64,000 nt of DNA from Actinoplanes subtropicus (GTDB taxonomy: Bacteria > Actinomycetota > Actinomycetes > Mycobacteriales > Micromonosporaceae). The stretch's first letter is position 1, and every line of letters begins with the position of its first letter. The position numbers and the translations under genes are program-made. The notes under the pieces are model-generated. The model searched no databases, was not told the origin of the DNA, and worked only from the letters and a program-made list of their open reading frames with translations. Below, in pieces: positions 53,086-62,225 of this stretch. The stretch lies in NCBI RefSeq assembly GCF_000721705.1, contig NZ_JOJL01000014.1, positions 157,092 to 221,091 of the forward strand, in the 5' to 3' direction.

Positions 53086-53978
53086 GCCTCGACCGTGCCA
53101 TCGACGCCTATCTCGACCATCTGACCGTCGAGCGTGGGCTGTCGAGCAACACCCTGGCCTCCTACCGGCGGGATCTTTCCCGGTACGCGCGAGCGCTGGC
53201 CGAGGCGGGCGTCGTCGAGCTCGCCTCGGTCCGCGCCGCCGACGTCACCGGCCACCTCGCCACCCTGCGCGAGGAGGGCCTGGCCTCGGCGTCGGCGGCG
53301 CGGGCGATGAGCGCGGTGCGCGGCCTGCACCGGTTCGCGGCCCGGGAGGGACTGGTGGCGGTCGACGTGGCCGCCGAGGTCAAGCCGCCGGCCCCGCCCA
53401 AGCGGCTGCCCAAGGCGCTCGATGTCGATCAGGTGCTGCGCCTGCTGGCCGTGGCCGACGACACCCCGCTGGGCCTGCGCGACCGGGCGTTGCTGGAATT
53501 CCTCTACGGCACCGGGGCGCGGATCTCCGAGGCGGTCGGTGCCGCGATCGACGACCTCGACCTGGCCGGCGAGCCGGCCGCGATCCTGCACGGCAAGGGC
53601 GGGCGGACGAGGCTGGTTCCGGTGGGTGGGTACGCGAAAGCTGCGTTGGAGGCCTATCTCGTACGAGGGAGACCCGCGCTGATCGCCAAGGGGAAGGGGA
53701 CGCCCGCGGTGTTCCTGAACGCCCGCGGCGGCCGGCTGTCCCGGCAGAGCGCGTGGACGATCCTGCACCGCGCCGCGGCGGCGGCCGGCATCGCGGCCGT
53801 GAGCCCGCACACGTTGCGCCATTCCTACGCCACCCACCTGCTCGACGGCGGCGCCGACGTGCGGGTCGTCCAGGAGTTGCTCGGGCACGCGTCGGTGACC
53901 ACGACGCAGGTCTACACGCTGGTGACCGTGGACCGGCTGCGCGAGGTGTACGCGACCGCACACCCGCGCGCTCGTTAG
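53082..53978 (+). CDS. xerD: Site-specific tyrosine recombinase XerD, probable CTG start
   Basis: 298 residues. Resolves chromosome dimers at dif with XerC. SAM-like N-terminal domain ([19 protein letters not shown]) and catalytic domain with Arg (GTGARISEA), Lys (GKGGRTR), [10 protein letters not shown] (His/Arg), [13 protein letters not shown] (His and nucleophile Tyr). No ATG, GTG or TTG is in frame near the conserved N terminus. The CTG at 53082 overlaps the ald stop (CTGA) and gives the expected length, so I use it. Confidence 0.88.
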   Translation: MSLDRAIDAYLDHLTVERGLSSNTLASYRRDLSRYARALAEAGVVELASVRAADVTGHLATLREEGLASASAARAMSAVRGLHRFAAREGLVAVDVAAEVKPPAPPKRLPKALDVDQVLRLLAVADDTPLGLRDRALLEFLYGTGARISEAVGAAIDDLDLAGEPAAILHGKGGRTRLVPVGGYAKAALEAYLVRGRPALIAKGKGTPAVFLNARGGRLSRQSAWTILHRAAAAAGIAAVSPHTLRHSYATHLLDGGADVRVVQELLGHASVTTTQVYTLVTVDRLREVYATAHPRAR

Positions 53979-54088
53979 ACGCTACGCACCCATAGATGGC
54001 GACACGCCGACGCCTGACCCCGGAGTGGCGGCGCGCGTGGCGTACAGTCGGGCATCGGCTCCGGCGAGTCGGAAAGGGGGCGCGGGGT

Positions 54089-55021
54089 ATGTCAGGCAAC
54101 AACGCACGGGCGGAAGCCTGGACCTCCGCGATGCGAGAGCAGCAGAGCTCGCTCGATCTCGGCGCCGACCTGGGTCCCGCCGACCCCACGGCGTACACGA
54201 TGCGCCGCCCCATCCCCGAGCCGATGCCGACGCACCGGCACGGCCCCGCGCGGATCATCGCGCTGGCCAACCAGAAGGGTGGCGTCGGCAAGACGACCAC
54301 CACCATCAACCTGGGCGCCGCCCTCGCCGAGTACGGGCGGAAGGTGCTCCTCGTCGACTTCGACCCGCAGGGCGCCTGCTCGGTCGGCCTCGGCGTCAAC
54401 CCGCACAACCTCGACCTGAGCATCTACAACCTGCTCATGCAGGACGACGTGGCCACCGAAGATGTGATCATCAAGACCGACGTGGCCGGCCTGCACCTGC
54501 TCCCCGCCAACATCGACCTGTCGGCCGCCGAGATCCAGCTGGTCAACGAGGTCGCCCGGGAGATGGCGCTGGCCCGGGCGCTGCGCTCGGTCCGCAAGGA
54601 GTACGACTTCATCCTGATCGACTGCCAGCCCTCGCTGGGCCTGCTGGCGATCAACGCGCTGACCATCGCGCACGGCGTGCTCATCCCGCTGGAGTGCGAG
54701 TTCTTCTCGCTGCGTGGCGTGGCGCTGCTGCTCGACACCATCGACAAGGTCCGCGAGCGGCTCAATTTCGACCTCGAGCTCGAGGGCATCCTGGCCACCA
54801 TGTACGACTCCCGCACCACCCACTGCCGCCAGGTGCTGCAGCGCGTGGTCGAGGCGTTCGGCGACAAGGTGTACCAGACCGTCATCACCAAGACGGTCAA
54901 GTTCCCCGAGTCCACGGTGGCCGGCGCCCCGATCCTCACCCTCGACCCGGCGTCCTCCGGCGCGCGCAACTACCGGCAGCTCGCGCGCGAGGTCATCGCC
55001 GCCAAGGTCGAGCGCGGCTGA
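54089..55021 (+). CDS. parA: ParA-family ATPase (chromosome partitioning / Soj-like)
   Basis: 310 residues. Deviant Walker A ANQKGGVGKTTTTINLG, VDFDPQGACSVGLG, and DFILIDCQPSLGLLAINAL (Walker B). It lies just before the condensin genes scpA/scpB, a conserved actinobacterial arrangement, and is not accompanied by parB, so it is the ScpAB-linked paralogue rather than the origin-proximal parA. ATG 54089 (MSGNNARAEAW) follows a purine-rich leader; the frame is open upstream. Confidence 0.9.
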   Translation: MSGNNARAEAWTSAMREQQSSLDLGADLGPADPTAYTMRRPIPEPMPTHRHGPARIIALANQKGGVGKTTTTINLGAALAEYGRKVLLVDFDPQGACSVGLGVNPHNLDLSIYNLLMQDDVATEDVIIKTDVAGLHLLPANIDLSAAEIQLVNEVAREMALARALRSVRKEYDFILIDCQPSLGLLAINALTIAHGVLIPLECEFFSLRGVALLLDTIDKVRERLNFDLELEGILATMYDSRTTHCRQVLQRVVEAFGDKVYQTVITKTVKFPESTVAGAPILTLDPASSGARNYRQLAREVIAAKVERG

Positions 55022-55024
55022 CCC

Positions 55025-55693
55025 GTGCTGTTCGCCCTCCGGACGCCGGTGGCGTTCGTCGCCCTGCTGGCCGCCTTCCTCCTCGCGCTGTGCCTGCGCG
55101 CGATCGCCATCCGGCTGACCGCCCGCAGCCTGGGGCTGGCCGACCACCGCGAGTCGATCTGGCCGAGGCTGCGCGAGGACGTCGACCCGTTCGGCGCGGT
55201 CGGCGTGGCCATCGGCGGGGTCGGCTGGGGCAAGATGCTCTCGGTCGACGAGATCCCCCGCCATCGCGGCCGTTTCCGGGCGGCGCTGGTCTTCCTGGCC
55301 GGGCCGCTGGTCAACATCGTGATCGGCGAGATCCTGCTCGGGGCGTACGCGATCGCCTTCCCCGACAGCGGCATGCAGTATCTGAGCCCCGGGTCGGTGC
55401 TGCTCGGCGTCGGCGGGCCGGTCGGCCAGGTGGTGCTGCTGTCGCTGGGCGTCGGGCTGCTCAGCTTCGGGCTGCTCGGGCTCATCCCGATCCCGCCGCT
55501 GGACGGCTTCGGCATCATGTACCACGCGCTGCGCCGCCCCGGGGCGAGCATCCAGTGGATGCGGCTCTGGTTCGAGGACAAGAACATCGGCGTCGTGATC
55601 CTGCTGGCCTGCTGCCTCTTCCCGCTGCCCGGCCCGATCCTGCTGCACATCGTCGACGCGCTCGACTCGTTGTTCCTGCTCTGGTGGGGCTGA
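55025..55693 (+). CDS. Site-2-protease-like membrane protein without HExxH
   Basis: 222 residues with about five membrane segments. It carries the second M50 signature LIPIPPLDGFGIMYHAL, which positions the third zinc ligand in site-2 proteases. The first region that should be HExxH reads LRAIAIRLTARSLG, with no His/Glu pair. So either the protease function is lost or it is a pseudo-protease. Conserved neighbour of parA and scpA in actinobacteria. The GTG start is 3 nt after the parA stop. Confidence 0.75.
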   Translation: MLFALRTPVAFVALLAAFLLALCLRAIAIRLTARSLGLADHRESIWPRLREDVDPFGAVGVAIGGVGWGKMLSVDEIPRHRGRFRAALVFLAGPLVNIVIGEILLGAYAIAFPDSGMQYLSPGSVLLGVGGPVGQVVLLSLGVGLLSFGLLGLIPIPPLDGFGIMYHALRRPGASIQWMRLWFEDKNIGVVILLACCLFPLPGPILLHIVDALDSLFLLWWG

Positions 55694-55790
55694 TCTCCGA
55701 ACCGCCCGAGTCACCTGTGTTGAGCTGGGACGTTGAACGTTGGTTGTGAGCCCGGAACAGCTTGTCGTACCCGTGGTCTACGGTCAGCAG

Positions 55791-57065
55791 GTGCCTGAAG
55801 ATGCCGTGAACCCCGCTGCCGCCTCCTCCTCCGAGGACGTCGACTCGGCTCCGGCTGCGGAAGATTCCGGCAAATTTACCGTACGGCTGCAGAACTTCAC
55901 CGGGCCTTTCGATCTCCTGCTGCAGTTGATCGGCAAGCACAAGCTCGACGTGACCGAGGTCGCGCTGCACACGGTCACCGACGACTTCATCGCCTACATC
56001 CGCGCGATGGGCGACGATTGGGATCTGGGCGAGGCCAGCGAGTTCCTGTTGGTCGCGGCCACCCTGCTCGACCTCAAGGCGGCCCGGCTGCTGCCCGCCG
56101 CCGAGGTGGAGGACGAGGAAGACCTGGCCCTCCTCGAGGCCCGAGACCTGCTGTTCGCCCGGCTTCTGCAGTACAAGGCGTTCAAGGAGGCGGCGTCGGT
56201 CATCTCCGAGCTGGAGGCGACCGGCGCGAAACGGTGGCCGCGCGCGGTGTCGATGGAGGCGCGGTATGCGGAGGCCCTCCCCGAGCTGGTGCTCGGCATC
56301 GGGGTGGAGCGGCTGTTCAAGCTGGCGCTGAAGCAGTTCGCGCCCAAGCCGGGCCCGCCGCAGGTGTCGATCGCGCATATCCATCAGGCCCGGGTCAGCG
56401 TCCGCGAGCACGCCCAGCTGCTGCGCGACCGGCTGCGGCGGGCGGGCTCGGCGACGTTCACGCTGCTGGTGGCCGATTGCGAGAGCACGCTAGAGGTGGT
56501 CGCCCGGTTCCTGGCGCTGCTGGAGCTGTACCGCGAGGGCCTGATCGAGTTCGAGCAGCCGGTCTCGCTGGACGAGTTGACCGTCCGCTGGATCGGCGGC
56601 GACGCCGAGAACGCCGAGCTCGACATCGACGACTACGAGGGCACGAAGCCGCCGCCGGACGAGGCCGCCGCACCGCCGCCCGACCACGACGCCGACGACC
56701 CGGCGGACCTGGACACCGACGACCCGGCGGACCTGGACACCGACGACCCGGCGGACCTGCACACCGACGACCCGGCGGACCTGCACACCGACGACCCGGC
56801 GGACCTGCACACCGACGACCCGGCGGACCTGGACACCGACGACGTGGCGGACCCTGACGCCGACCTGGCGGACCTGGACGCCGACGACGTGGCGGACCTG
56901 GACGCTGCGGACGACCTGGATGCGTTGGACGGTTCGGGCGACGAGGAAGTGGGCACACCCGAGGCTGATTTGCCCGGGGTCGCGGCCGGTGGATTTGACA
57001 TCGCCGGCAGGCTTGATGATCTTGACGGGGACGAGGACGACGCCGTGGTGGAGGAACGATCGTGA
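55791..57065 (+). CDS. scpA: Segregation and condensation protein ScpA with acidic repeat tail
   Basis: Kleisin subunit of the SMC condensin. N-terminal SMC-binding helix FTVRLQNFTGPFDLLLQLIGKHKLDVTEVAL, middle helices with SEFLLVAATLLDLKAARLLP, and the C-terminal winged helix TFTLLVADCESTLEVVARFLALLELYREGLIEFEQ. Beyond it comes an added ~140-residue acidic tail with six copies of DDPADL(D/H)T. GTG 55791 starts a natural N terminus; GTG 55746 is in frame but encodes non-conserved residues. The stop overlaps scpB (GTGA). Confidence 0.88.
   Translation: MPEDAVNPAAASSSEDVDSAPAAEDSGKFTVRLQNFTGPFDLLLQLIGKHKLDVTEVALHTVTDDFIAYIRAMGDDWDLGEASEFLLVAATLLDLKAARLLPAAEVEDEEDLALLEARDLLFARLLQYKAFKEAASVISELEATGAKRWPRAVSMEARYAEALPELVLGIGVERLFKLALKQFAPKPGPPQVSIAHIHQARVSVREHAQLLRDRLRRAGSATFTLLVADCESTLEVVARFLALLELYREGLIEFEQPVSLDELTVRWIGGDAENAELDIDDYEGTKPPPDEAAAPPPDHDADDPADLDTDDPADLDTDDPADLHTDDPADLHTDDPADLHTDDPADLDTDDVADPDADLADLDADDVADLDAADDLDALDGSGDEEVGTPEADLPGVAAGGFDIAGRLDDLDGDEDDAVVEERS
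56694..56837 (+). repeat. Six 24-bp tandem repeats inside scpA
   Basis: Units of 24 bp encode DDPADLDT or DDPADLHT; the only difference between unit types is GAC/CAC at the seventh codon. Units: 56694, 56718, 56742, 56766, 56790 and 56814. They are followed by degenerate DDVADPDA and DDVADLDA copies. Near-identical codons suggest recent expansion. Confidence 0.95.
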
Positions 57066-58399
57066 GCGACGACGAGCGGCCCGAGTCGCTGGCGCAGCAG
57101 GCTGCCTCCTGGGTGCCGCCGTGGGAGCGCCAGCCCCGGCCACCGGACCGGCGATTCCAGGCCGAGGCCGAGGCGGCGGCCCACGCGGCGACGGAGGACG
57201 AGCCGGACGCTGAGCTCGACCCGGCCGACGAGTCCGACCTGCCCGACGATTCCGACTTGCCCGACGATTCCGACCCGGCTGAGGCTTCGAAGCTCGTCGA
57301 GGAGCCCGACTTGGCCGAGGTCACCGACGAGGCCGTGGAAGCCGACCAGGCCGAGACCGCCGACGAGGCCGTGGAAGCCGACCAGGCCGAGACCGCCGAC
57401 GAGGCCGTGGAAGCCGACGAGGCCGTGGAAGCCGACCGGGCCGAGATCGCCGACGTGACCGAGGAAGCCGACCAGGCCGAGATCCCCGAAGTCACCGACG
57501 TTGCCGACGAGCCGGAGGACGACGAGCGGCCGGACGGGGACGAGGAGCGGTCCGAGGCGGGGCTCTCCGAGGACGATGACGACTTCGACGAGACGTTCGA
57601 GGGGACGAATCCGCCCGGCTACTTCGAGCACGAGTCCGAAGAGTCGGAAATGTCGGCGGAGGGCGAGGCTGCGGATGAGCAGCCGGTCGGTGCGGAGCAG
57701 GCGGTCGGGGCTGAGGAACCTGGCCCCGGTGTGGTGGTGCCGGAGCCGAGCGGTGGGGCGGCGGTGCCGGAGCAGGGGAGGCGGGCGCCGCGGGACGTTC
57801 CCGCGGTTGTGGCGGGTTTGACTCGTACGTCCGAGGAACTTTTGGATTTGGCGGACGACGACGAGCTCTGTGCGGCACTTGAAGCCATCCTGCTGGTTGT
57901 CGACGAACCCGTCGCCGAGATGCAGCTGGCGCAGATTCTGGAGCAGCCGACCGAGCGGGTCGGGGTGATGCTGGAGAACATCTCGGCGCGGTACACGGCG
58001 GCGGGGCACGGCTTCGACCTGCGGCGGGCGGCGGGTGGCTGGCGTCTCTACACGCGGCCGGAATATGCCGCCTACGTGGAGCGGTTCGTGCTCGACGGGC
58101 AGTCGGTGCGGCTGACCCAGGCGGCGCTCGAGACTCTCGCGGTCGTCGCGTACAAGCAGCCGGTGACCCGGTCGCGGATCTCGGCCATCCGCGGCGTCAA
58201 CTGCGATGGGGTCATGCGTACCCTTGCTACGCGCGGACTGATCGAAGAGTGCGGCGTCGAGAGCGAGACGGGTGCCTACCTGTATCGCACGACGCCGCTG
58301 TTCCTGGAGAAACTCGGGATCAACTCGGTCGACCAGCTGCCGCCGCTCGCCCCGTTCCTGCCCGACGATGTGGAAGAAGTGCTCGATGCCCCAGGCTGA
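57062..58399 (+). CDS. scpB: Segregation and condensation protein ScpB with long acidic N-terminal extension
   Basis: 445 residues, about twice the usual length. The ScpB core (two winged helices, residues about 265-440) begins DDELCAALEAILLVVDEPV and contains GHGFDLRRAAGGWRLYTRPEY and LAVVAYKQPVTRSRISAIRGVN. The first ~260 residues are an Asp/Glu/Ala-rich, disordered-looking extension with 12-residue repeats DEAVEADQAETA. GTG 57062 overlaps the scpA stop. Confidence 0.88.
   Translation: MSDDERPESLAQQAASWVPPWERQPRPPDRRFQAEAEAAAHAATEDEPDAELDPADESDLPDDSDLPDDSDPAEASKLVEEPDLAEVTDEAVEADQAETADEAVEADQAETADEAVEADEAVEADRAEIADVTEEADQAEIPEVTDVADEPEDDERPDGDEERSEAGLSEDDDDFDETFEGTNPPGYFEHESEESEMSAEGEAADEQPVGAEQAVGAEEPGPGVVVPEPSGGAAVPEQGRRAPRDVPAVVAGLTRTSEELLDLADDDELCAALEAILLVVDEPVAEMQLAQILEQPTERVGVMLENISARYTAAGHGFDLRRAAGGWRLYTRPEYAAYVERFVLDGQSVRLTQAALETLAVVAYKQPVTRSRISAIRGVNCDGVMRTLATRGLIEECGVESETGAYLYRTTPLFLEKLGINSVDQLPPLAPFLPDDVEEVLDAPG
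57326..57415 (+). repeat. 36-bp repeats in the scpB extension
   Basis: Two full units (57326-57361 and 57362-57397) encode DEAVEADQAETA. A third, partial unit DEAVEAD then overlaps another EAVEAD. It is independent in sequence from the scpA repeats but has the same acidic character. Confidence 0.85.
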
Positions 58400-59129
58400 C
58401 ACCGCCGAACGCCTCCAGAAAGTGCTGGCCGCCGCCGGTGTCGGGTCCCGCCGCGCCTGCGAAGACCTGATCTTCCGGCGCCGGGTCACCGTCAACGGCA
58501 AGGTCGCCAAGCTCGGCGACAAGGTCGATCCCGCGACCGCGGAGATCCTCGTCGACGGGCAGCGGGTGATCACCGACACCAAGCTCGTCTACATCGCGAT
58601 GAACAAGCCGCGCGGCGTGGTCACCTCGCTCGACGACGAGAAGGGGCGCACCGAGCTCGCCGACTTCCTCGGCCAGTTCGACCAGCGGCTCTTCCACGTC
58701 GGACGCCTCGACGCCGACAGCGAGGGCCTGCTGCTGATCACCAACGACGGGGAGCTGACCAACAAGCTGACCCATCCGTCGTACGGGATCTCCAAGACCT
58801 ATCTCGCCGAGGTGGTCGGGCCGCTCCCCCGCAACGTCGGGCGGCAGCTGCTGGCGGGCGTCGAGCTGGAGGACGGGCCGGCCCGCGCCGACGCGTTCAA
58901 GCTGGTCGACGCGCTCGGCAAGACCGCGCAGGTGGAGATCGTGCTGCACGAGGGCCGCAAGCACATCGTGCGCCGGATGATGGACGCCGTCGGGCACCCG
59001 GTCACCCGGCTCATCCGCACGGCGGTCGGCCCGATCCGGCTCGGCGACCTGCGGCCCGGCGGCTTCCGGCACCTGTCGAACGCGGAGATCGCGGCCCTGT
59101 TCAAGGCCGTGTCACGGGACGACGACTAG
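58386..59129 (+). CDS. rRNA pseudouridine synthase (RsuA/RluB family)
   Basis: 247 residues. N-terminal S4 RNA-binding domain (ERLQKVLAAAGVGSRRACEDLI) and catalytic domain with LFHVGRLDADSEGLLLITNDGEL (catalytic Asp in GRLDxDSEG) and HEGRKHIVRRMMDAVGHPV. Modifies a uridine of 23S rRNA if RluB-like; position not determinable here. ATG 58386 overlaps the scpB end by 14 nt. Its 3' end overlaps the convergent oxidoreductase gene by 18 nt. Confidence 0.92.
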   Translation: MPQADTAERLQKVLAAAGVGSRRACEDLIFRRRVTVNGKVAKLGDKVDPATAEILVDGQRVITDTKLVYIAMNKPRGVVTSLDDEKGRTELADFLGQFDQRLFHVGRLDADSEGLLLITNDGELTNKLTHPSYGISKTYLAEVVGPLPRNVGRQLLAGVELEDGPARADAFKLVDALGKTAQVEIVLHEGRKHIVRRMMDAVGHPVTRLIRTAVGPIRLGDLRPGGFRHLSNAEIAALFKAVSRDDD

Positions 59130-60044
59130 CTTACCGACGGTGTGGTCCCGGGCGAAGTCACGCAGCGCCCGGGCGCCGTCGTCGAGGGCGTACCGCCTGG
59201 TGATCGATGGGGTCAGTCCGGTGATCGCGTCGACGCCGCTCGCCAGGTCGAGCACCATCTCGAAGCGCACGTCATCCCGGTCGATGTACTCGGGCTTCGG
59301 CGGCGGGAACGTGATGGTGTAAAGCCGGCCGCCCGATTTGAGGCATTTGGCGGCGTCGGCTAGGTGATCAGTCGGCAAGACCAGATTGATCACCACGTCG
59401 ACCCCGCCGGGTGGGTAGTCGCCATAGTCGATCGTTTCGGTCGCACCGATTTCTCGGATAAATCCGATATCTCCGGCGCGAGCCGTCGCGATCACCCGGC
59501 CGGCCTTGATCGCCGGCAGCAGAGTGGTACCCACTCCGCCGGTCGCGCCGATCACCAGAACGGTCTCATCCGGCTGGATCCGCGCCTGCCGGAGCAGCGC
59601 GTTCGTGGTCAGCCCGGCGGTCGGCAGCGCCGCGGCCGTCTCCACGTCCAGCGTGCTCGGCCTGCGCGCGATGAACGGCGTGTCCGCCTCGAAGACCGCG
59701 AACTCGGCCAGCGCCCCGGTGGTCAGGCTCGGCTTCGGGAACGGCAACATCCCCGCCATCGCCCGCGGAATGCCATGACCAAAGACCAGATCCCCCATCG
59801 CGTACGCCGTGACGCCGCCCCCGACCTCCGTGACCGTCCCCGAGAAATCGCCTCCCGGCACGTACGGGAACGGCAGGTCGACGATCCCGCGGAAGCCGCC
59901 GGTCGCCAGCCGCAGATCGATCGCGTTGAGCGACGCCGCCGCGATGCGCACCTGGATCTGCCCGGGCCCGGCGTGCGGGACCTCGATGTCCCCGACCGTG
60001 TACTCCTCCGGCGGGCCGTGACGGTGGACGAGTACAGCCTTCAT
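59112..60044 (-). CDS. MDR-superfamily NADPH:quinone oxidoreductase-like protein
   Basis: 310 residues. Zinc-less medium-chain reductase: VPGGDFSGTVTEVGGGVTAY in the GroES-like part, nucleotide motif VLVIGATGGVGTTLLPA, then GATETIDYGDYP and CLKSGGRLYTIT. No zinc-ligand Cys clusters. Divergent from the TetR gene across two operator-like repeats, so probably repressed by that TetR and induced by an electrophile or quinone. Confidence 0.88.
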   Translation of the reverse strand: MKAVLVHRHGPPEEYTVGDIEVPHAGPGQIQVRIAAASLNAIDLRLATGGFRGIVDLPFPYVPGGDFSGTVTEVGGGVTAYAMGDLVFGHGIPRAMAGMLPFPKPSLTTGALAEFAVFEADTPFIARRPSTLDVETAAALPTAGLTTNALLRQARIQPDETVLVIGATGGVGTTLLPAIKAGRVIATARAGDIGFIREIGATETIDYGDYPPGGVDVVINLVLPTDHLADAAKCLKSGGRLYTITFPPPKPEYIDRDDVRFEMVLDLASGVDAITGLTPSITRRYALDDGARALRDFARDHTVGKLVVVP

Positions 60045-60063
60045 CGCAGCTCCTCAGCTCTAA

Positions 60064-60107
60064 GCGGACCGTCCGGTCACGTTAGGCATAACCGGACCGC
60101 CCGGTCA
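60064..60107. promoter_or_regulatory. Two near-identical operator repeats for the TetR regulator
   Basis: CGGACCGTCCGGTCA (60065-60079) and CGGACCGCCCGGTCA (60093-60107) differ at one of 15 positions and are 28 bp apart. Each has internal dyad symmetry (CGGAC-C-GTCCG; ACCGG/CCGGT). They lie in the 81-nt divergent gap between the oxidoreductase and TetR starts, the usual place for an autoregulatory TetR operator. Confidence 0.75.
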
Positions 60108-60125
60108 ACTTGTTAGTCTCGGGCG

Positions 60126-60749
60126 GTGACCCGAGCGCCGGAAACCCGAGCACCGGCGACCCGTGCCCTGCGCGCCGACGCCGCGCGCAACCGATCGCTG
60201 CTGCTGGCGGCGGCCGCGGCAGAGTTCGCCGAGCGCGGCATGGACGCCTCGGTCGCGGACATCGCCCGCCGCGCCGGCATCGGCAAGGGCACGGTCTTCC
60301 GGCACTACCCGACCAAGGACGACCTGCTCGCGGCGATCGTCCTCGATCGAGTCGAAGAGTTGGCCGGGCTGGCCCGTCAGCTGTTCCTGGCGGAGGACGC
60401 GGGAGCGGCGCTGTTTTCGTTCCTGGAGGCGGCCGCCGGCAAGCAGCAGCAACTGGACTTCTCGTTCCTGCGCGACGCCGGCGACATCAACGAGCGGCTG
60501 CGTGAGTCCCGGGAGCGGCTGTTCGCGGCGATCGTGGCGCTGGTGGAGCGCGCGCAGGCGGCCGGCGCGGTGCGCGCCGACGTCACCGGTCTCGACGTCA
60601 TCCTGATGATGTGCGTGCCGTCCCATGTGGTCAGCTTCGTCCCCGGCGCCGCCCCCGATCTGTGGCGGCGTTACCTGGCGCTGGTCATCGACGGGCTACG
60701 GCCGGAGGGCGCGCACTCGCTCGGCCCGGTCCCGCCGATCGGCGTCTAG
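60126..60749 (+). CDS. TetR-family transcriptional repressor
   Basis: 207 residues. N-terminal helix-turn-helix: ARNRSLLLAAAAAEFAERGMD, ASVADIARRAGIGKGTVFRHYPTKDDLLAAI (recognition helix GKGTVFRHYPTK). The C-terminal ligand domain is all-alpha and not specific. The GTG at 60126 has almost no leader. It probably controls itself and the divergent oxidoreductase. The 3' end overlaps the convergent hydratase gene by 4 nt. Confidence 0.9.
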   Translation: MTRAPETRAPATRALRADAARNRSLLLAAAAAEFAERGMDASVADIARRAGIGKGTVFRHYPTKDDLLAAIVLDRVEELAGLARQLFLAEDAGAALFSFLEAAAGKQQQLDFSFLRDAGDINERLRESRERLFAAIVALVERAQAAGAVRADVTGLDVILMMCVPSHVVSFVPGAAPDLWRRYLALVIDGLRPEGAHSLGPVPPIGV

Positions 60750-61438
60750 CGGCGGAACAGAGCGGAGTCCGGGGCGTTCTCGCCCTCCGCGTCGAGGGCG
60801 GCGAGGACCGGCGCGTACATCCGCTGCTTGATGGTTTGCAGTGCCGGGCCGGCCTTGGGGGCGTGCTGCAGGGCGAGAGCGATCGCCTTCTCGCGCACCT
60901 CGGGCTCGGGCACGGCCTCGTCGACGATCTGTTTCGCGTACGCCTCTTCCCCACCGAAACGACGCGCGGTGACCATCGCCTCGTGCGCGACCGGCGGCGT
61001 GAGCCGCGACTGGATGAGCGCGCCCATGCCGACCGAGAACGGGATGTTGATGTCGGCCTCGGGCAGGCACCAGAAACCGCGGTCGGCGCGCATGATCCGC
61101 AGGTCGTGGCAGAGCGACAGCATCGCGCCCGCGGCGAACGTGTGCCCCTGCAGCGCCGCGACGGTCACCATCGGCAGGCGGAGCACTCGGGCGAAAAGAG
61201 CATGAACCTGACCTGCGTACGCCGGGTACTGCTCCGGATGTTCGAAGAGCCACTCGAGATCGAGCCCGTTCGACCAGATCTTGCCGCTCGCCGTGGTCAC
61301 CAGGGCCCGCGGGTCGTCGCCCTTCTCCACCTCGTCGAGCAGCGCGTTCACCGCCGTCAGCCAGTCGGGATGGAAGCGGTTCTCGGTGTCGCCGAGGTCG
61401 AGAAGGTAAACGGCCTCGTGGCGGTCGAGCGTGGGCAT
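60746..61438 (-). CDS. Enoyl-CoA hydratase/isomerase family protein
   Basis: 230 residues, crotonase fold. Oxyanion-hole segments KIWSNGLDLEWL and LQGHTFAAGAMLSLCHDLRIM, then FWCLPEADINIPFSVGMGAL, where catalytic Glu would be the E of LPEADI. Shorter than most hydratases and closer to the enoyl-CoA delta-isomerase (ECI/Peci-like) type. Divergent from cmk. Confidence 0.85.
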   Translation of the reverse strand: MPTLDRHEAVYLLDLGDTENRFHPDWLTAVNALLDEVEKGDDPRALVTTASGKIWSNGLDLEWLFEHPEQYPAYAGQVHALFARVLRLPMVTVAALQGHTFAAGAMLSLCHDLRIMRADRGFWCLPEADINIPFSVGMGALIQSRLTPPVAHEAMVTARRFGGEEAYAKQIVDEAVPEPEVREKAIALALQHAPKAGPALQTIKQRMYAPVLAALDAEGENAPDSALFRR

Positions 61439-61544
61439 GAGGCGCTCCCTCCGTGGTTACTCCTCAGTAACATACCCTAGTTCGTCGTTGCTCACCACGA
61501 CGGGCACAATGGGACGGTTGGGCGAGCGGCCTGGAGGAGGAACG

Positions 61545-62225
61545 GTGGCGGAAGAAGTGCGGCCGGAGAAGTGTGTGGTGGCCGTCGACGGGCCCTCGGG
61601 CTCGGGCAAGTCCACCGTCTCCCGGCGACTCGCCTCCGCCGTCGACGGGGTGTATCTCGACACGGGCGCGATGTACCGGGCGGTGACCTGGGCGGTGCTG
61701 CAGGCCGGCGTCTTCCTGGACGACGCCGAGGCGATCACCAAGGTTGCCCTCGAGACCGAATTGTCCATCGGCACCTCGCCCGACGCGCCGCATTTCGCCG
61801 CCAACGGCATTCCGGTGGACGGGCCGATCCGCGGGCCCGAGGTGACCGCGGCCGTCTCTGCGGTTGCGGCGGTTCCGGCCGTACGCAAGCATCTGGTGGC
61901 TTTGCAGCGAGCGATCATCGCCGGCCACCCGCGGATCGTGGTCGAGGGGCGGGACATCGCCTCGGTGGTGGCCCCTTCCGCGGACCTCAAGGTCTATCTG
62001 ACCGCCTCCTCGGCGGCCCGGGCCGCCCGGCGCAGCGCCGAGGACGCCACCGACGTGGCCACGACCGAGGCCTCCCTCACCCGGCGCGATCAGCTTGATT
62101 CCTCCCGGGCCGCCGACCCGCTGCGGCAGGCCTCCGACGCCATCGAGGTCGACACCACCGGCATGGGGATCGACGAGGTCGTGGCGTATCTTTTGAAGCT
62201 TCTTAACAGCAAGGTGAGTAAGTGA
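61545..62225 (+). CDS. cmk: Cytidylate kinase
   Basis: 226 residues. Phosphorylates CMP/dCMP. P-loop [30 protein letters not shown] (CMP binding), [12 protein letters not shown], and the lid around [20 protein letters not shown] 61545 has GGAGGAGG 5 nt upstream, which fixes the start against an in-frame ATG further up. Coupled to der by a GTGA overlap, the usual cmk-der pair. Confidence 0.95.
   Translation: MAEEVRPEKCVVAVDGPSGSGKSTVSRRLASAVDGVYLDTGAMYRAVTWAVLQAGVFLDDAEAITKVALETELSIGTSPDAPHFAANGIPVDGPIRGPEVTAAVSAVAAVPAVRKHLVALQRAIIAGHPRIVVEGRDIASVVAPSADLKVYLTASSAARAARRSAEDATDVATTEASLTRRDQLDSSRAADPLRQASDAIEVDTTGMGIDEVVAYLLKLLNSKVSK

Noticed and set aside
56694-57415. Repeats in scpA/scpB considered as a CRISPR array
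   Set aside because: They are in-frame coding repeats without spacers of independent sequence, and no cas genes are present.
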